From Sphagnum compactum (lineage: Eukaryota; Bryophyta; Sphagnopsida; Sphagnales), in contig OZ234494.1 of the NCBI GenBank assembly GCA_965153455.1, positions 2,914,001-2,978,000 on the forward strand: a stretch of 64,000 nt of DNA, written 5' to 3'. This document shows, piece by piece, positions 22,383 to 34,997 of this stretch (within the stretch, counting starts at the first letter, position 1; each line of letters begins with the position of its first letter). The notes under the pieces were generated by a model, which did no database searches, was not told the DNA's origin, and worked only from the letters and a program-made list of their open reading frames with translations. A program made the translations under genes and the position numbers.

Positions 22383-23917
22383 CGAAGGCTTCCCTGGATA
22401 CGCGCAATCAATATGGGATAAAAAAAACACACCACCCCACACCATCGGATAAGCCCTAGAAGCAGAAACGTGAAGAATGCTTCGCTCGTCGTTTCCTTCT
22501 TTCCTTGCGTGAATGTGCATTGTGGGTTTTGTCGCAGCAGACGAGAGCGTTTCTCTGAAGGTAAAAAGAGGAAGAATCGAGTGCCAAATGTGGAATATCG
22601 CACTCGTTCTGTATCAAGTAAGTTTTTTTTTTTTTTTTTTTGGGTTTGCTTTTCCCCCTTTCTTTTCTTCTAGAACCACTGCTTCTTTGTTTGTTATTGT
22701 TGTCGTTGTCATTTTTGTTGTTCATGTAGTATGCTAGGATTGTTTTGTAAGGTATCGTTTTGGTGAGATAATCGTTAAGTAGTTTTGTTGCTTTTATTTT
22801 ATTTATTTTTCCTCCAAAAGTTTCGACTGCTGGAAGCTTCAAGATGATTTTTTGGTGTATCAAAACGAACTTTTTTCGTCAAGGTTCAGTATCCAGCTGA
22901 TGACCTTTTTTTCCTTGGTTAGCGACTCATGGTCATGGTGCAAGTGATGGTTTGGTTTCCAGGATCTTCTTGACCTCTCTTACAAGAAGGTTGAATGTCT
23001 TTAAGAGTCATCATTCCGCTCAGATATCTTCTGTGACTTTTTGGGGGGGGGGTGTCTTTTGAGCATCATCATACTTTGTGCTGCTGATCTGTGTGCTTTG
23101 AGCTCTGATTGCTCTTTATATCCACATCAATTCTTCCTCTGCAACCTGTGGCCTTTCAATTGAACTTGATTATGTGTCCAATCCTTCTATTTGCTATCCC
23201 TTCTTCTTCATTCCTAGCTTCCTACTTTGGTTTCCAGTGAGGTTCTGTTAGCTACCAGCATGCGGTTCGGTTCTGTTTTGTGACATGACCTCTCTTTTAA
23301 AGAGTTGAGATAGCGGAGAAGGCATTATGATGAAGACATGCAGCAATTAGGGTTCCAGAAACTAGAGTAAAGTGATGATATTTGAAGTGTGCTTTCATCT
23401 CCAGGTAATTTGAGATCAAGTGTATGCATTTTCTATGCCCTGTCTACCCTTCTGGCTCTTGCCTCAACATTGCCCATATTGACATAATTACACTCCCTCT
23501 TCTTCTGCATTGGCTGTTTGTCCATCCACTCAAGCAACCAAATGTTTGGTCAGGACTGTTGTTATATCTTGACCTACCAAGTGATCTTCTTTCTGTCTTT
23601 ACTTCTTGGCATTGCTTTCTCCTGGCATCCTGCTGCCTATCTGATATGCAATTGAGCATCCTCATCTTTTGATACTGATGTGCATGCTCTTGAAATTCCT
23701 TCAACAAACCAGAATCGGACAGTTGATATAATTGGCTGTTGGGGGTTTGGGACCACAAGTAGAAATGTTTCTTGGAGTCTGATGGGAAACCTTTGCTGAT
23801 CCACAGGTGGAAATGAGGTGAAACAATGCAAGAGAGCGTGAGCAGGCTAGGAGACTTAATTATCAAGATCTTGAATAAGGTCAAAGTTGGAGCATGTGAC
23901 TGAATTGCTGCACACCA

Positions 23918-26900
23918 ATGGAAAGCCCTATCAAGCAGCGTCCCCCACTGGCACCCTCTGCATTTCGAAGGAAACTCACAGTGGAGGTGCAGAAAAAGCT
24001 ACAGAAGGTGATTTTTGCTTTTTGAGAAGTCTTCTCAGAAATTCTCAGTAAGCATGTCTTTCTGTACATTAGGCAAAATGGAAGAGGCTTCCCCAAAACA
24101 TCAATATTTGCAGGAAAGTCTCCTCATGACAGTGACAGGAGTAAAGGTGTCATAGCAGGACTTAAGCTGTTACTGTTAGCAATTGCACCTGCAGAGGTGG
24201 ATGATCCCTGTATAAATTGCATGAAGATTTCTCCCTCATTGATGAAAATGTTTTGAATTTCTTTACAGTTTATGGATTGCAATGCTCAAGTGCATGCTTA
24301 CTAGTCTTGAATATGAATATGCCCCATTATTGATTGAGCCCTTGGGCTGAACATTACTACAAAATTGCAGCACATTTTTGTACTTTTTTCTGTGATGTGA
24401 GGTGAGGATTCAACTTTGCATTTCAGTAGCAGCATTTGTGAGTCACAATCTTCTGTTGTATCTTGCTTTTGCTATAGACTGTATTTCAAAGCAGGGCATG
24501 CAGGAAATGTGAAGCTTTTCAGAACATTTAGTCCATTGACAATTATTGCATCAGTCATCAGTCATTGCATAGAATTTTGGGTTTCTATGAAGAGTGTGTT
24601 TTCCTAGGAAGCTTGTATATTCACAGTGGAAGGAATGGCAGGCACTTGATATACCAGCACAGAGAGGAGATTTGCTACGTGAGCTCTTCACAGATGTAGC
24701 CTTGGAAGTGGACTCCCGAGCCCAAGGTTATGACAAATCCCCTTTTCTGAACTTGGCCCTAAACACTTGACAGGCATTGCTGAATTGTGACTCTGTCATC
24801 CCTTGGCTGCTCATGAGTGAAGGACCAAAGATTATCTCATTGCAACTCATAGAATGCCTACAAACCTTGGTTTGACCATGCTTCTCTGCTACATTCTTTG
24901 TGTGGTTGTGATTGTGGTTCTTTTTAACTGAATTGTCTAAGTTATTGAAAAAAATTTCCTGCGTGAATATGGCCTTGTTGGGCCTAGTGATATTTAGGCT
25001 TATTCTAAGCAACTGGCATCATGTTGCAACTGCAGAGAGACTTTATGGTTCAAGTGACAACTTAAGTGGTGCTGAAGTTCCAACAACTGCAAACAATGTT
25101 TCTCCATCTCTCTGTTTCTATGAAATTTTTGCGCAGCATTATGCAGAAGTTCCTGAGGATGGGAAGGCAATTCTTCCATTGTTTTTACAGCTATGGAGCC
25201 AGTCTTTTGCATCCCAGATATTTGCTCTGCTCTTCTACCGATGGGTATCTTTCCTCTGTTTGCATCTCTTTAGTTTGTGTCTCAGGGTGAATACATGGAT
25301 AATGCCATCTTGCTACCCTCTTGAGCAGTCATTAAGAAACTATCAGTAGAGGACAGGTGCTTAGTTCTCATTCTGCCTTCTTGGATCACTGTCACCTGGT
25401 TTCTATTTCTTGATCCATGAATGTGCTACACCGGCAGCTTCTGGTTTTGTGAAAAAGGTGGATCCTGTGCCAAGTAAACTATATCTTCTATTTGGGGGGT
25501 GGGACCCATGGCAGTTATTTGAGATTCCAAGAGAGGACTCTGAGGGATTTCTACGTTACTCCACTGCATTTGTTGAAGGTGCTAGCAACATTTTCTGGTA
25601 TGGGAGTATCCCAGCTTTTTGTACTTGAGTCTCCTTAATTTGCTTGCAAGTGCTCCATAGTGACAGCTGATTTCTGCAGTTGAAGGGATCTATACTAATG
25701 CGATGTCTGTTGTCTTCTTCCCCTATCCTCGTGTCAATTAATGTGAAGTGTGGCATCTGACTAACTAGAGGACCATGGGGTGGTTGTGATGTGGGAAGGA
25801 TTGATTTGCAGAGCAATGTACGCCGCTTTTTTTCATTGTTCAATGTAACTTATCTTCTGATTCAACCTGATATTTCATGCACAAGATACCACTCGTAATT
25901 GACCCAGTTGTTGTGTGGTCATCTCTTCTCTCAATGAAATCATATGTTGAGGAGAAAAGTAATTCAATTATTGCACCCTTTTTGTTCAAATGCTTTGTTT
26001 GTATCTGCTCAAGATTCAAATCTTAACCATGTGCATTATTTTGGTTGCAGTATACATTTGAACAGGTTCTAATGGATCCAGAACGACTAACAAGGGTTCC
26101 CAAACAGGTCTTACTTACTTCCTGCAGTGGCCTTTTTCCTCTGTCATTATGGTGATAGCCCTTGTTTTCTTGCCAGATTTGCAACTTTTGAATTACAGGC
26201 AACCTGAAATGAATATCATATGTCCTACCTACTGTTTTCTTGACCACAAGTTGTGATGTTACTTGATTTTCCCAAGCTCAGGTGCAATGAGTGGGAACTT
26301 TTATCAATCAGCCTGTATTGCTTTGCACATGTTGATATTGCAGTTTGAGTTATTTTAAGGTTTTTAATAAAGCCCTTTTTTCGGATAACAGCTTTGATAG
26401 TTTTTGTTTCTGGATAGTCTTTGAATGATGCATGTGTTTCTTTTGGAGAGGGAGCAGGCTCGCCATGACCTCATTTTGTTAATATCTCGCTACTTCCTGT
26501 ATTATGAATCAGGTAATTACTAATTACACCAAAGCATAAGCGATAAACCTTTTAGGAGTTTAAAGCTTGGGTTGTGTAACCTTTGGAGGAAATTAGATAT
26601 TTTAGCATGAATTTGTGAGCAAATACTTTTTGAGTAAAGAAAAGCTGCAAGTTGCCAAGGAAAGCTGTCCTCTGATAATTACCTTTGTGTTGTTGTGCAG
26701 CCAAAAGGTTGGAGACCTTTTTACAAAAATTTCCTCAAGTCCCGAATGTTTTGCTTGCGCCAGCAGATATATTTGTCACAGAGCTCACGGACCAGGTACC
26801 TCTCTTGTTCTGTATGTTGTTCTGCAACTGATATTGGGCTTATGGCTTCATTTAATAGTCTGTATGTCTTGCACTTGTATATTCATCAGTGATCTTGGTT

Positions 26901-27771
26901 GGAAGAGGCAACTGCACACACCTAATGTTATTAGCACTATGGGTGTGACAAAAAACACAGCTACAAAAGGTCAAGGTGGAGCTTGTTCTGCTACATTATC
27001 TCAATAGCATGAAGGCACTCAAAGGTGAGGATTTTGGAATGATGGATAGTATATACTTTGTTTAGCTCTTTACTTGGAATCAGCATAGGATTTGCATCAT
27101 ATCATTCTCCTCCTGCTCTTGAGATCCTTCTGTTCTGTTAATCCAGGAATGGAATTGAGGGCCACGACAAGCACACGGTTGAAGACAGCTCTCTATTCCT
27201 TCACAGCGCCTGGGGGCCCCATGTATCCTACACGACCTGTTCGCCATGCTGCTTGGGAGACTTTGGATGTGCTTTTCCCAGTGAGTATGATGTTCTTGCT
27301 CAAGAAAAATACAGTGAATAAGACAGAAAGCTGTTTTGAGGCTGTTGCATTGGAAATCCAAGAGCCTTGTCTTCCAGAAATTGCTTCTAATGATAGTATG
27401 CTAGCAGACATTTGGAGGCAATTTCACAATGCAGATAGAATTGTGCATAAAGCATTAGTGCATCAATTTGAAGTTACAAAGTTTTGATCGGTTCCAAGGC
27501 AGGTCAAGGGCCAAGGGCACTCAGAGTACCATTTTCCTATTGTTTGCAGGTAGGTCGGCATTCGAGGCTTCTCATCAGTCTCTTCTTCAGACTTCTGCAT
27601 CCTTATTACTGGCCAGTGTCAGCATGGAACTTCATAAGAACGACAATCACTGCCTTCTATGTCAGAATCTACACCATGTTTTTTGATTTTTTGGATTTTG
27701 TCCTTCAAATTTTTGAACGTGTCATTGGTATCCGCCATGCAGCACCACGGGATCTGAGGACACGTGATTGA
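23918..27771 (+). CDS. Conserved plant protein of unknown function (12 coding exons)
   Basis: Coding exons as I read them: 23918-24007, 24612-24725, 24774-24869, 24942-25244, 25515-25597, 25799-25844, 26051-26107, 26458-26512, 26701-26795, 26961-27024, 27147-27280 and 27550-27771, joining to about 452 residues. All junctions close in phase with GT-AG except exon 2/3 (see findings). The product starts MESPIKQRPPLAPSAFRRKL and contains SQWKEWQALDIP, RLILSNWHHVATAERLYG, LPLFLQLWSQSFASQIF, APADIFVTELTDQLQK and YSFTAPGGPMYPTR, and ends in a hydrophobic, aromatic stretch (LISLFFRLLHPYYWP) and RDLRTRD. I recognise it as a plant-conserved family with no assigned role that I know. No signal peptide or catalytic motif is seen; the helical middle could be a repeat fold. 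A ~1.3-kb 5'-UTR intron is inferred. Confidence 0.88.
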
Positions 27772-29687
27772 CTTTCTCTTCATTTTCATGTCATGGATTT
27801 TTCAACTCAAATAGAAGTCACATTTGAATCCATCAATTTTGGCAAATTCATGTTGAGACTGAGGTTATAAACAACCCCTTCATCATATCAGCTATTTTGG
27901 ATTCCTTAAAAACTGCTGAGAGCTAGGAGGACATAATTGGTTCTGTCAGGATAGTGGATAGAATAACAGAATGTAGTCAAAAGTTCCCATAGTGCTGTTT
28001 TTACACCAGAGTTATTAATACAGTCAGTGTCATTAGCCCATCCAAACAATATGTGAAACTGGAGTTTTTGTTGGCCCTGCTATACACTGCCTTGTATGGC
28101 AGGGGATATTGTGTTGAGAATCATTATAGAGTATAGTGGCTTAAGGGATTTTGGCCCCCAGAAGCTAGGTGAGATGATTCATCCTAATTTGGTTTTCAAT
28201 GCACTCATCTTTAAAGAATTCACATTCATCCCTTTGATGTTGTTTTGTTTTCTCTACAACCTCATAAGCAACAAGCGACATTTATAGATAACATAGAAGG
28301 AAGAAGAGGGAAGCAGGGAAAGGTACTCCGACAGATGCTCGGGGTCTTTGGCTGTTTCTCTGGAGCTGCCAGTGGTTTGTTGTTGTCATTGAAAAGAACT
28401 GTGTTGTTTTTGCACTGTGGAGGAGGAGGAATAAAAGGATGAGAACTATTTGTTCGTACTTTTATTTTCTTTTTCTTGCTTCTCTTATTTTTTTCAATGG
28501 ATTTGGTATTTTGCTTTATTTTTTGTTTTGTTTTTGAAAAATGGCTTGTAGAGTTTCAGCTTAAGGAGGGTTTATTTTGGGTTTCTGGAAGTGGATGTTT
28601 CATGGTGATTTTGGATTTGTTCAACTCGCTGGGCTATTGGAATTAGGTATTGCAATGAAAGGTTGACTAAGCAAATTTGGTGTAGCTGGGGTTTGGTTTT
28701 TTTTCAAGTAGTGGAAGTCAAAAGTTGGGAAGGATCTGTTTGTAGAGAGCCAGGAGTTTTGGTGGAGCACAATCAAGAAAGTTGCAAGTTGCTCGAGGCC
28801 TCTTTTGGCTTGGGATTGTGATCAGGGCAACCTAGAAAGTAGGGACCAGAGTCCCTTGTAGCTACCATAAAGTTTTCAACAAGAATCATGTGGAAAGCAC
28901 TAAATGCAAGGTGGGAGGGGAAATTTGAAATGCCAATTGTGAGATGAGAACTTCCAAAATTGTTACTGACAAAGAGCTTCAGAGGTCCAGTTCACAGAAA
29001 CATTTAATCAATTTTTGAGTTTGATGATTATTACACCTATGACCAAAGTGCTTTCACTTTTACAGCTCTAGATCTTGCTTGTTTTAATAAATAGACTTTC
29101 ATCTCGTTGTTGTGTCCAAAAAGTGTTCAAATCCGCCATCAAAGCCCTTACCATAGTAGTTTTAATAAGATGGAACCTGAACATTCAAAAGAAGGGATAC
29201 AAGGCTGTTGGTACTTCAACATTACTCTAGTGGTTCATGGTATTCTTTGTTATTTATTGTCTTCTAGACAGGGGCATTCATGAATCCATGTGCTGCACAT
29301 ATTAACAAGATAAGCCAAGTTGAACTCTCCAAACAAGGCACACAGTCTCACGAGTTGCCTTACACCCAAACCCCAAATGAACTTGTTTTAAATCCATTTT
29401 TTCAAAGACTAAGTCTTTCACATTTTGTACACAAGGTGGAGACAAACAAGTAACAAGTGGGAGACCAATGTCTTCCACTTGTCTTTCACTTTGTAACAAG
29501 TGGGAGACAAACAATGCTGTGACAATCTTGAACACTTTTAGCATGCATTGTTTCAGTCTATGCACTCAGCAAATACAAGCAAGCACCAAAAAAAAAAAAA
29601 AACTTCTTACGACTGCAAAATATGGATCCATAAAGGATTGTGTTAAGGGGATCTATTGACCCTTATGACTACTAAACACTTAACTAT
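27772..29687. other. 3' UTR and intergenic DNA
   Basis: Holds the 3' UTR of the upstream gene, possibly to an aataaa at about 28430, and the 3' flank of the minus-strand F-box gene. No gene seen. An imperfect palindrome (aagtgggagac ... gtcttccactt) lies at about 29455-29482, with a second aacaagtgggagacaaac at about 29497. Confidence 0.5.
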
Positions 29688-30827
29688 TTAACAGTAACAT
29701 CTACTTTTAAGCTCAAAGAAGGTAGGCTCAAAGAAAGCTGCATCAACCTCTACTGCGTCCACGTCTGGACATGACCTAATATAATCCGATCTCCTGATGG
29801 AAGGGAGTATTTCCCACTTCCTCTCCAAGAGATGGAATGCAGCAATTGTCTGCCTGTGATTCTGCCATATGAAAATTTGCTGGCTGTTGGCAGTGCACTG
29901 GATGTTTCCAGGCTTTGGCAATTCCTGATGCACTCCAGGCTCGATGTTTAGCACATCAGCACACATCCTCTCTGGCATCTTCATCACCCATGAGAAGCTC
30001 TGTGTGTTGCAGTCAAACATCCATATCTCAACCAACCCCACCTTTGTTTCAGTTATTGCAAAAATCTTACCTCCACATTCAACAACTTGACATTCAACTT
30101 CTGTTGCATTTGAAGTTGGATATGGAGACTCAATGACATCGTCACTCCATTCCTCTGTTGCAACATTGAATGCAACCAAAACATTGAATCCTTCTTGGCT
30201 TTGGCCCACACAGTAGAGAAACCCATTAGAGTAGGCAGCTCCATTCTTTGCTTTGAGTTTGCAAATCGTTAGATTTGTTATGCTCACTGGCATAGATGCT
30301 GCTACTGTGGTCCAAGAATTTGATGCAAAATTATAGACCTCTGTCGCTTGTCCTCTGATGGCAACAATCTTGAGGTTTTTTGTCTCCTCCTCCACCACCA
30401 TCTGCAGTTCTGATGCCCCCCAATAATCTGAAGATTGGGGAAGTGGCTTTGATTCTCCAATCACAGGATTAAACATGGTGTAACTTGAATAGTGGTTACC
30501 AGACTTCAGACACAAAATGCCTTTCCAACTTCCCCGTGTTCGAAGAGGATCAACTTTCTTCACAATATCTCCTAAAGCTGGCATCCGCTTCCACTTGCTG
30601 CTTGTGCTATCATACCCTAACCAGACGTGGTTACCAAAATCATTCTTCATGAAAGCAAGAGGGCAGTAAGTGTGAGAGTTTGCAAAGCCAGCTCGAAAAG
30701 GCTTGTTATCTACTAGGCATTTCCAGCGTCTGCAGACAGCTTTTGCTCGGATTAGGTCAATCAGAGGCACTTTCCAAAAAACCAGCTTAAGCAGATCATC
30801 TATGAGACGATTAATGGGGGATTCCAT
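29688..30827 (-). CDS. F-box protein with kelch-like C-terminal region
   Basis: A single 379-codon exon. Residues 1-45 form an F-box (LIDDLLKLVFWKVPLIDLIR then AKAVCRRWKCLVDN), the SKP1-binding module of SCF ubiquitin ligases. The rest looks like an F-box-associated beta-propeller of kelch type: spaced Trp and Gly motifs such as WLGYDSTSSKWKRMP, VYNFASNSWTTV, VAFNVATEEWSD and CGGKIFAITET. Inferred role: substrate receptor of an SCF E3 ligase; the substrate is unknown. The start is the first ATG of the frame. The leader seems to contain at least one intron, since candidate splice sites lie near 30890-30910 (minus strand). The upstream DNA (31240-32640) is a degenerate repeat array. Confidence 0.92.
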   Translation of the reverse strand: MESPINRLIDDLLKLVFWKVPLIDLIRAKAVCRRWKCLVDNKPFRAGFANSHTYCPLAFMKNDFGNHVWLGYDSTSSKWKRMPALGDIVKKVDPLRTRGSWKGILCLKSGNHYSSYTMFNPVIGESKPLPQSSDYWGASELQMVVEEETKNLKIVAIRGQATEVYNFASNSWTTVAASMPVSITNLTICKLKAKNGAAYSNGFLYCVGQSQEGFNVLVAFNVATEEWSDDVIESPYPTSNATEVECQVVECGGKIFAITETKVGLVEIWMFDCNTQSFSWVMKMPERMCADVLNIEPGVHQELPKPGNIQCTANSQQIFIWQNHRQTIAAFHLLERKWEILPSIRRSDYIRSCPDVDAVEVDAAFFEPTFFELKSRCYC

Positions 30828-31239
30828 CTTTGCTGCTCACAATGCCACTCCAATGAACAAATGTAACAGGCATCTTAGTTGCAGCAGCAGGATACCTGTA
30901 CAAGGATCAAAGGAGACACAACAAAAGCAGATGAGTCCCTAAAGGAGATAAATGATTACCATGGCTTTGTCTATTTTGTTCTCCTGCAACTGATGCAAAA
31001 ACTTTCAGCTTTCATGAAATCTGTTATGCACCAATACACTTCCCTTATGAAGAACTGCAAAGGAAAAAAAAAGGAAAGAAAACATAGAAAACACATTAGT
31101 TCATTACGATGGGGTAGTATTACCAGTACAAGCAGTTGCTTTTTTTTTCTTGCTGCAGTCTGCAAGGCAAGAACCAGAAAAATAGAAAGTGATTGCCAAA
31201 AAAAACATCTACAGTAATAAACACGCACCTCTCTCCTGC

Positions 31240-32640
31240 TGTAGTTTATCTTCATAATCCGTTTACACGTGAACAGCAACATTGGCTTCACAATCGCCTG
31301 AAAACCCTTCACAGCAGCCCGACGAACAAAATTGTGCCTCAACGATTTGGAAACAGTTTGTTTTGCTGTTTTCTCTGTAATTTTAACAATCGTGCCTCGC
31401 TAGCTTCCGCAGAAAACCGCAAAACAAACGGCAATACTCGACTTCAGAGAAAAGTTCTGGAAAACGTCGTCGACGAGCACAACAAGGATCGATGAAGTTG
31501 CAGAGAAATCTCCACAACAACAATTAAAGGTAACACGACAATGAGTGCAGTCATAACCTCATGAGAGTCGCTCACAAAGTGACAGACCATCACCTTCATC
31601 ACGAACGGCAGTGACGAGCTGCCATGACTACCCACTGAGTTCATCAGCTCCCAACAGTGAGTGTAGATAAGCATATAATAATCTTCCCAAAAAACTTGGG
31701 CAAACCATTATACACAATCTGCGTCCTGAGTTTCTGTCGCCTTTCCGGAAGCAATGGGAAGACTCAGACGTGATGTTGGCTAGCACTCAAGAGACATTGC
31801 TAATCAAAAAAGTCAACAGTATCCTCATTCAAGCTGCAACAAGCTTCTGAAGGAAAGAGCTTTTATTTCATTTCATCGTCGACGACCACAACAATTGTAG
31901 CTGAACGATTTGGAAAATGGGGGGGGGGGGGGAAACCTCGCTAATTACACAGAAAACATAACAAAACAACCAGCAATACTCGCCTTCAAAGATGAGAATA
32001 TCTTTCATAAGAGTAGAGAAATCTCCATTCTGACGATGAAGAAGAAACAGCGAGGTTAACTCTTCCTCAGGAAGCCACAGAAAGAACCAAACAAGAACCA
32101 GACAAGGGAAGACAGAAACAAAACAAAAAAAAACAAAAAACACACACCGGTATGAACAAAAGTGCCAGTCTCACACCTGTTCAGGGACCATCACCGGTAG
32201 TATGTATGATAGTGACTTAACTACCACAACTTCCCCACTGACTTCATCAGCTCCCTACCGTGGGTAAAGGCCGATGACGAGCACCAACCTACGAACTGAG
32301 TTTCTGCTCCAATTCCGGAAGCAACGGGAAGACTCAGCCATACTACTGGCTAGCAACAGACCACAACAACAATGACAAGACAAAGAAACAAAGAAAGACA
32401 GAAAGGGAAAGAAAAACTAAAGGAAATGACAAACAGGGAAAGACTATGAACAAAGATGAGAACCGGAAAACACCGTCGACGAACGCAATAATTGTCCCTC
32501 AAGGATTTGGAAACTCGGGGAGAAAAAAAAATCACAACATTACACAGAAAACAACAGCAAAAGAAACAACAATACTCGACTTCAAAGATGAGCTCTGAAA
32601 AACACCGTGGCAAACATTAGAAAAAACACCAGAGAGTCAC
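31240..32640. repeat. Degenerate ~0.58-kb repeats upstream of the F-box gene
   Basis: The mark gatttggaaa following an aattgt(g/c)cctc-like phrase recurs at 31344, 31906 and 32504, spacing about 560-600 bp. Each unit also has gtcgacgaNcacaac, aatactcg(a/c)cttca and a ggaagcaa(t/c)gggaagactcag block. A long G run lies at 31920. Part of the unit (31498-31790) is also present at 50716-51012, so this is a dispersed repeat that has been locally amplified. No coding capacity seen. Confidence 0.7.
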
Positions 32641-33625
32641 ACACAGAGTCCGGAGAGAAGATACGAGAGAGAGACGGTCATGGCATGAACTATAACGTGA
32701 CTAACCAAAAGACATTCAATAGGTTTGCTCACTGATAAAGCTAGATCTCTGCCAACGAGCTATGGAAGAGAAGAAACGAAGGGAAAAAAAATCACCAAAA
32801 AAAACGAAGAAAACAACAAAAATGGAATGAAAATGGAGAGAAAAGGAAGACGAGGCGAGAGTGACAAACGATCACGTACCTCGGAAGTAACAACAACACA
32901 CATATGTGAGGATCCAGCCAAAGTCGACAATCCTCGCGCGTTTGTGCAGAAGCACTGCAGCAGACAAGAGAAGTCGAGCGATGGGAAAGGGAAATACTTA
33001 ACTACACTAGGGAGTTAGGGCTGAAAAACTGGGTGCCAACTTTGAGCATTTTTGGCCTGTTGTTTGGCCCTGAGTTGCTAATAAATGTTAGAACAGTGAC
33101 ATCAAGCCCTTTGGGGGCTAATTTTCAACTTTTGCACCAATAGGAATGCTTTGATTTGAGTTGAACCTTGGCCTTGACTCCTAGTGTAAAGTGGGCTTAA
33201 ATTTCATTACTTAGGTATGAACTAGTGTTGATAGGTATTATGCGTTTTAAGAAAAAAAAAACTGGAATCAATGGGTTATAAAAAAAGAAGGTTTTATGAT
33301 ACCCTTGATTGACAATTTAAAAACCCAACAAACCAGTTTTAAACCTCGACTAGAGGTTTAATGAAATAATAGAACTGGCGTTTTGCCCTTTAACCAAGGT
33401 TTAAAGAAAATCAAAGAACCGAGTTAAAGAACCTACCCTACATTACAGTTTTTGCCGAAAATGGGGACGAGATGAGAAGTCATGATGAAAACAGTGCACC
33501 ACTGGACTAACTAGTTTTCCTCACCTAAACTGGTCCTCATGGGGGGTTCCATCCCCAGTTTTGGATTTGCATACCTTGCACCGTGACCGGAAAAATCACC
33601 TTATTCACCTCTCCTATTAATTAGA
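32641..33625. other. Intergenic, no gene seen
   Basis: Low-complexity purine-rich DNA at 32750-32900, then AT-rich sequence. It may contain the F-box gene's transcription start, but I cannot place it. Confidence 0.4.
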
Positions 33626-33670
33626 CTAGTCTGAACCCCGTGCCTAATGCACAGGTGTGTGTGCATTTGA
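33626..33670 (-). mobile_element. Helitron 3' terminus, second family
   Basis: On the minus strand: CTGTGC-ATTAG-GCACGG (six-base stem with one G-T pair), then GGTTCAGA and the terminal CTAG at 33629-33626, with the flanking base A at 33625 on the plus strand. This matches the Helitron 3' signal. The element extends to the right; I could not identify its TC 5' end, so its length is unknown. The hairpin differs from that at 3740, so it is a different family. Confidence 0.65.
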
Positions 33671-34598
33671 CAATACATATTACAAAATTACAATTACAAA
33701 CTACATTTTCAAAACCTCTTTATATACGACATTCGGCATGTATCTATCGAAACCCTGGCCGCTGAAAATCTTGATGTTTGCACTACTTGTGATGGGTGAA
33801 CCCGGCACTCACGCTGTGATAAAAACCTTGAAATTTTTTAGGATGCTTCTAACTCTAGTAAATATGGGATCCTTAATACTAAATAAGTACCCCAAGTTTA
33901 TATGGTGACGAACAGTTTTGAAAATAAAAATTTCATGTAACCAATGGGAAAGATTTTTTTTAAATTTTTTTTCTTTGTTCTCAACATGTTCCTTTCAAGT
34001 TCCCAATGGGTTCCCTAAATGTGTTCCCAATAGCACCTCCCTTTAATTCCATAGCATGGACTAGGGAGGCCACAACATTTTTATTCCAGGTTGAAGGAGG
34101 CGTTTTTTGATCGGGAGGTGGTGCTCATCAACATTCACAAAATGGATTTCAAACAATGGAACATTGGAACATTTTCTATTTGTTCTTGGGAGTAATAGAG
34201 TAATATTTTTGGAACTTATTTTAAATTTTAATAGATTGCACTGTGATCTGATAGTCTATGGGTTTTCATAAAAACATTCGTTCAATGGTTTAAAGGTAAG
34301 TGGAATTTTCATTTATCATGACATATGGATGCATTTTGATATACTTGACAATACATGATTTTTGGTTTAAATTGGGAGCACATGTATTCATTAGAAATCT
34401 TATCTAAAAGAGTGGTGGGGTTATCATATTTAAAAGTGTTGAAGGGGGGGTGGTGTGGTGTTTATTGTTCATCATCTAACGACATGTGTAAAGAATTGTT
34501 AGTATTGACGACATATTATCAAAATGTTTTTGTAAGCAAAATTATTAAATAAATGATATATGCACCATGATGAGCGCACAACCCATTTTTCAAACGGC

Positions 34599-34877
34599 CT
34601 AAAAGGAGGAATCAAGTGTGCATGCTAGTGTGCATCCCAAGTTCTGAAAATTTTCCTGAGCAGAGCAGTGACTTGAGGGCGGACGCCACCAGAGGACGGG
34701 GCTGGTGCTGTGAGAGCGCTCACACATCTCCCCTTGCTTCACATTCCACACCAAACATTTCTCCAAAGCTCCCACTAACAACAGTTTGCCGGACTTATCG
34801 TAGCACACTCGAGCTTGACCTGCAGACACCACTCCGAACGCATCTCCCTCCTCATACCTCAAGTACGCCTTCACCAT
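34599..34877 (-). pseudogene. WDR3-like: Fragment of WDR3/Utp12-like gene (first exon)
   Basis: The frame begins MVKAYLRYEEGDAFGVVSAG and continues VCYDKSGKLLLVGALEKCLV then WNVKQGEMC, which matches my knowledge of the start of WDR3/Utp12, a WD40 subunit of the U3 small-nucleolar RNP. After that the match decays (LACTLDSS near the end resembles a later conserved stretch) and the frame stops. No further WD40 exons follow on this strand down to 33626. It lies 1 kb inside the Helitron 3' end and in the same orientation, which fits transposon gene capture. An intact copy should exist elsewhere in the genome. Confidence 0.72.
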
Positions 34878-34997
34878 TTCTAATCCGTTCGGAGTGCTGC
34901 TCCATTCCCTTCAAGAGCACGCCTACTCTTTTGCTACACTCACGCCTTTTCCTCCGTCTCCAAGAACCTAAACTGCTAGCATGTGCAAGTCTCGCTA

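Noticed and set aside
32350-33018. Frames rich in Phe/Ser or Lys/Glu upstream of the F-box gene
   Set aside because: They arise from purine/pyrimidine-skewed repeats; no domain or conserved start.
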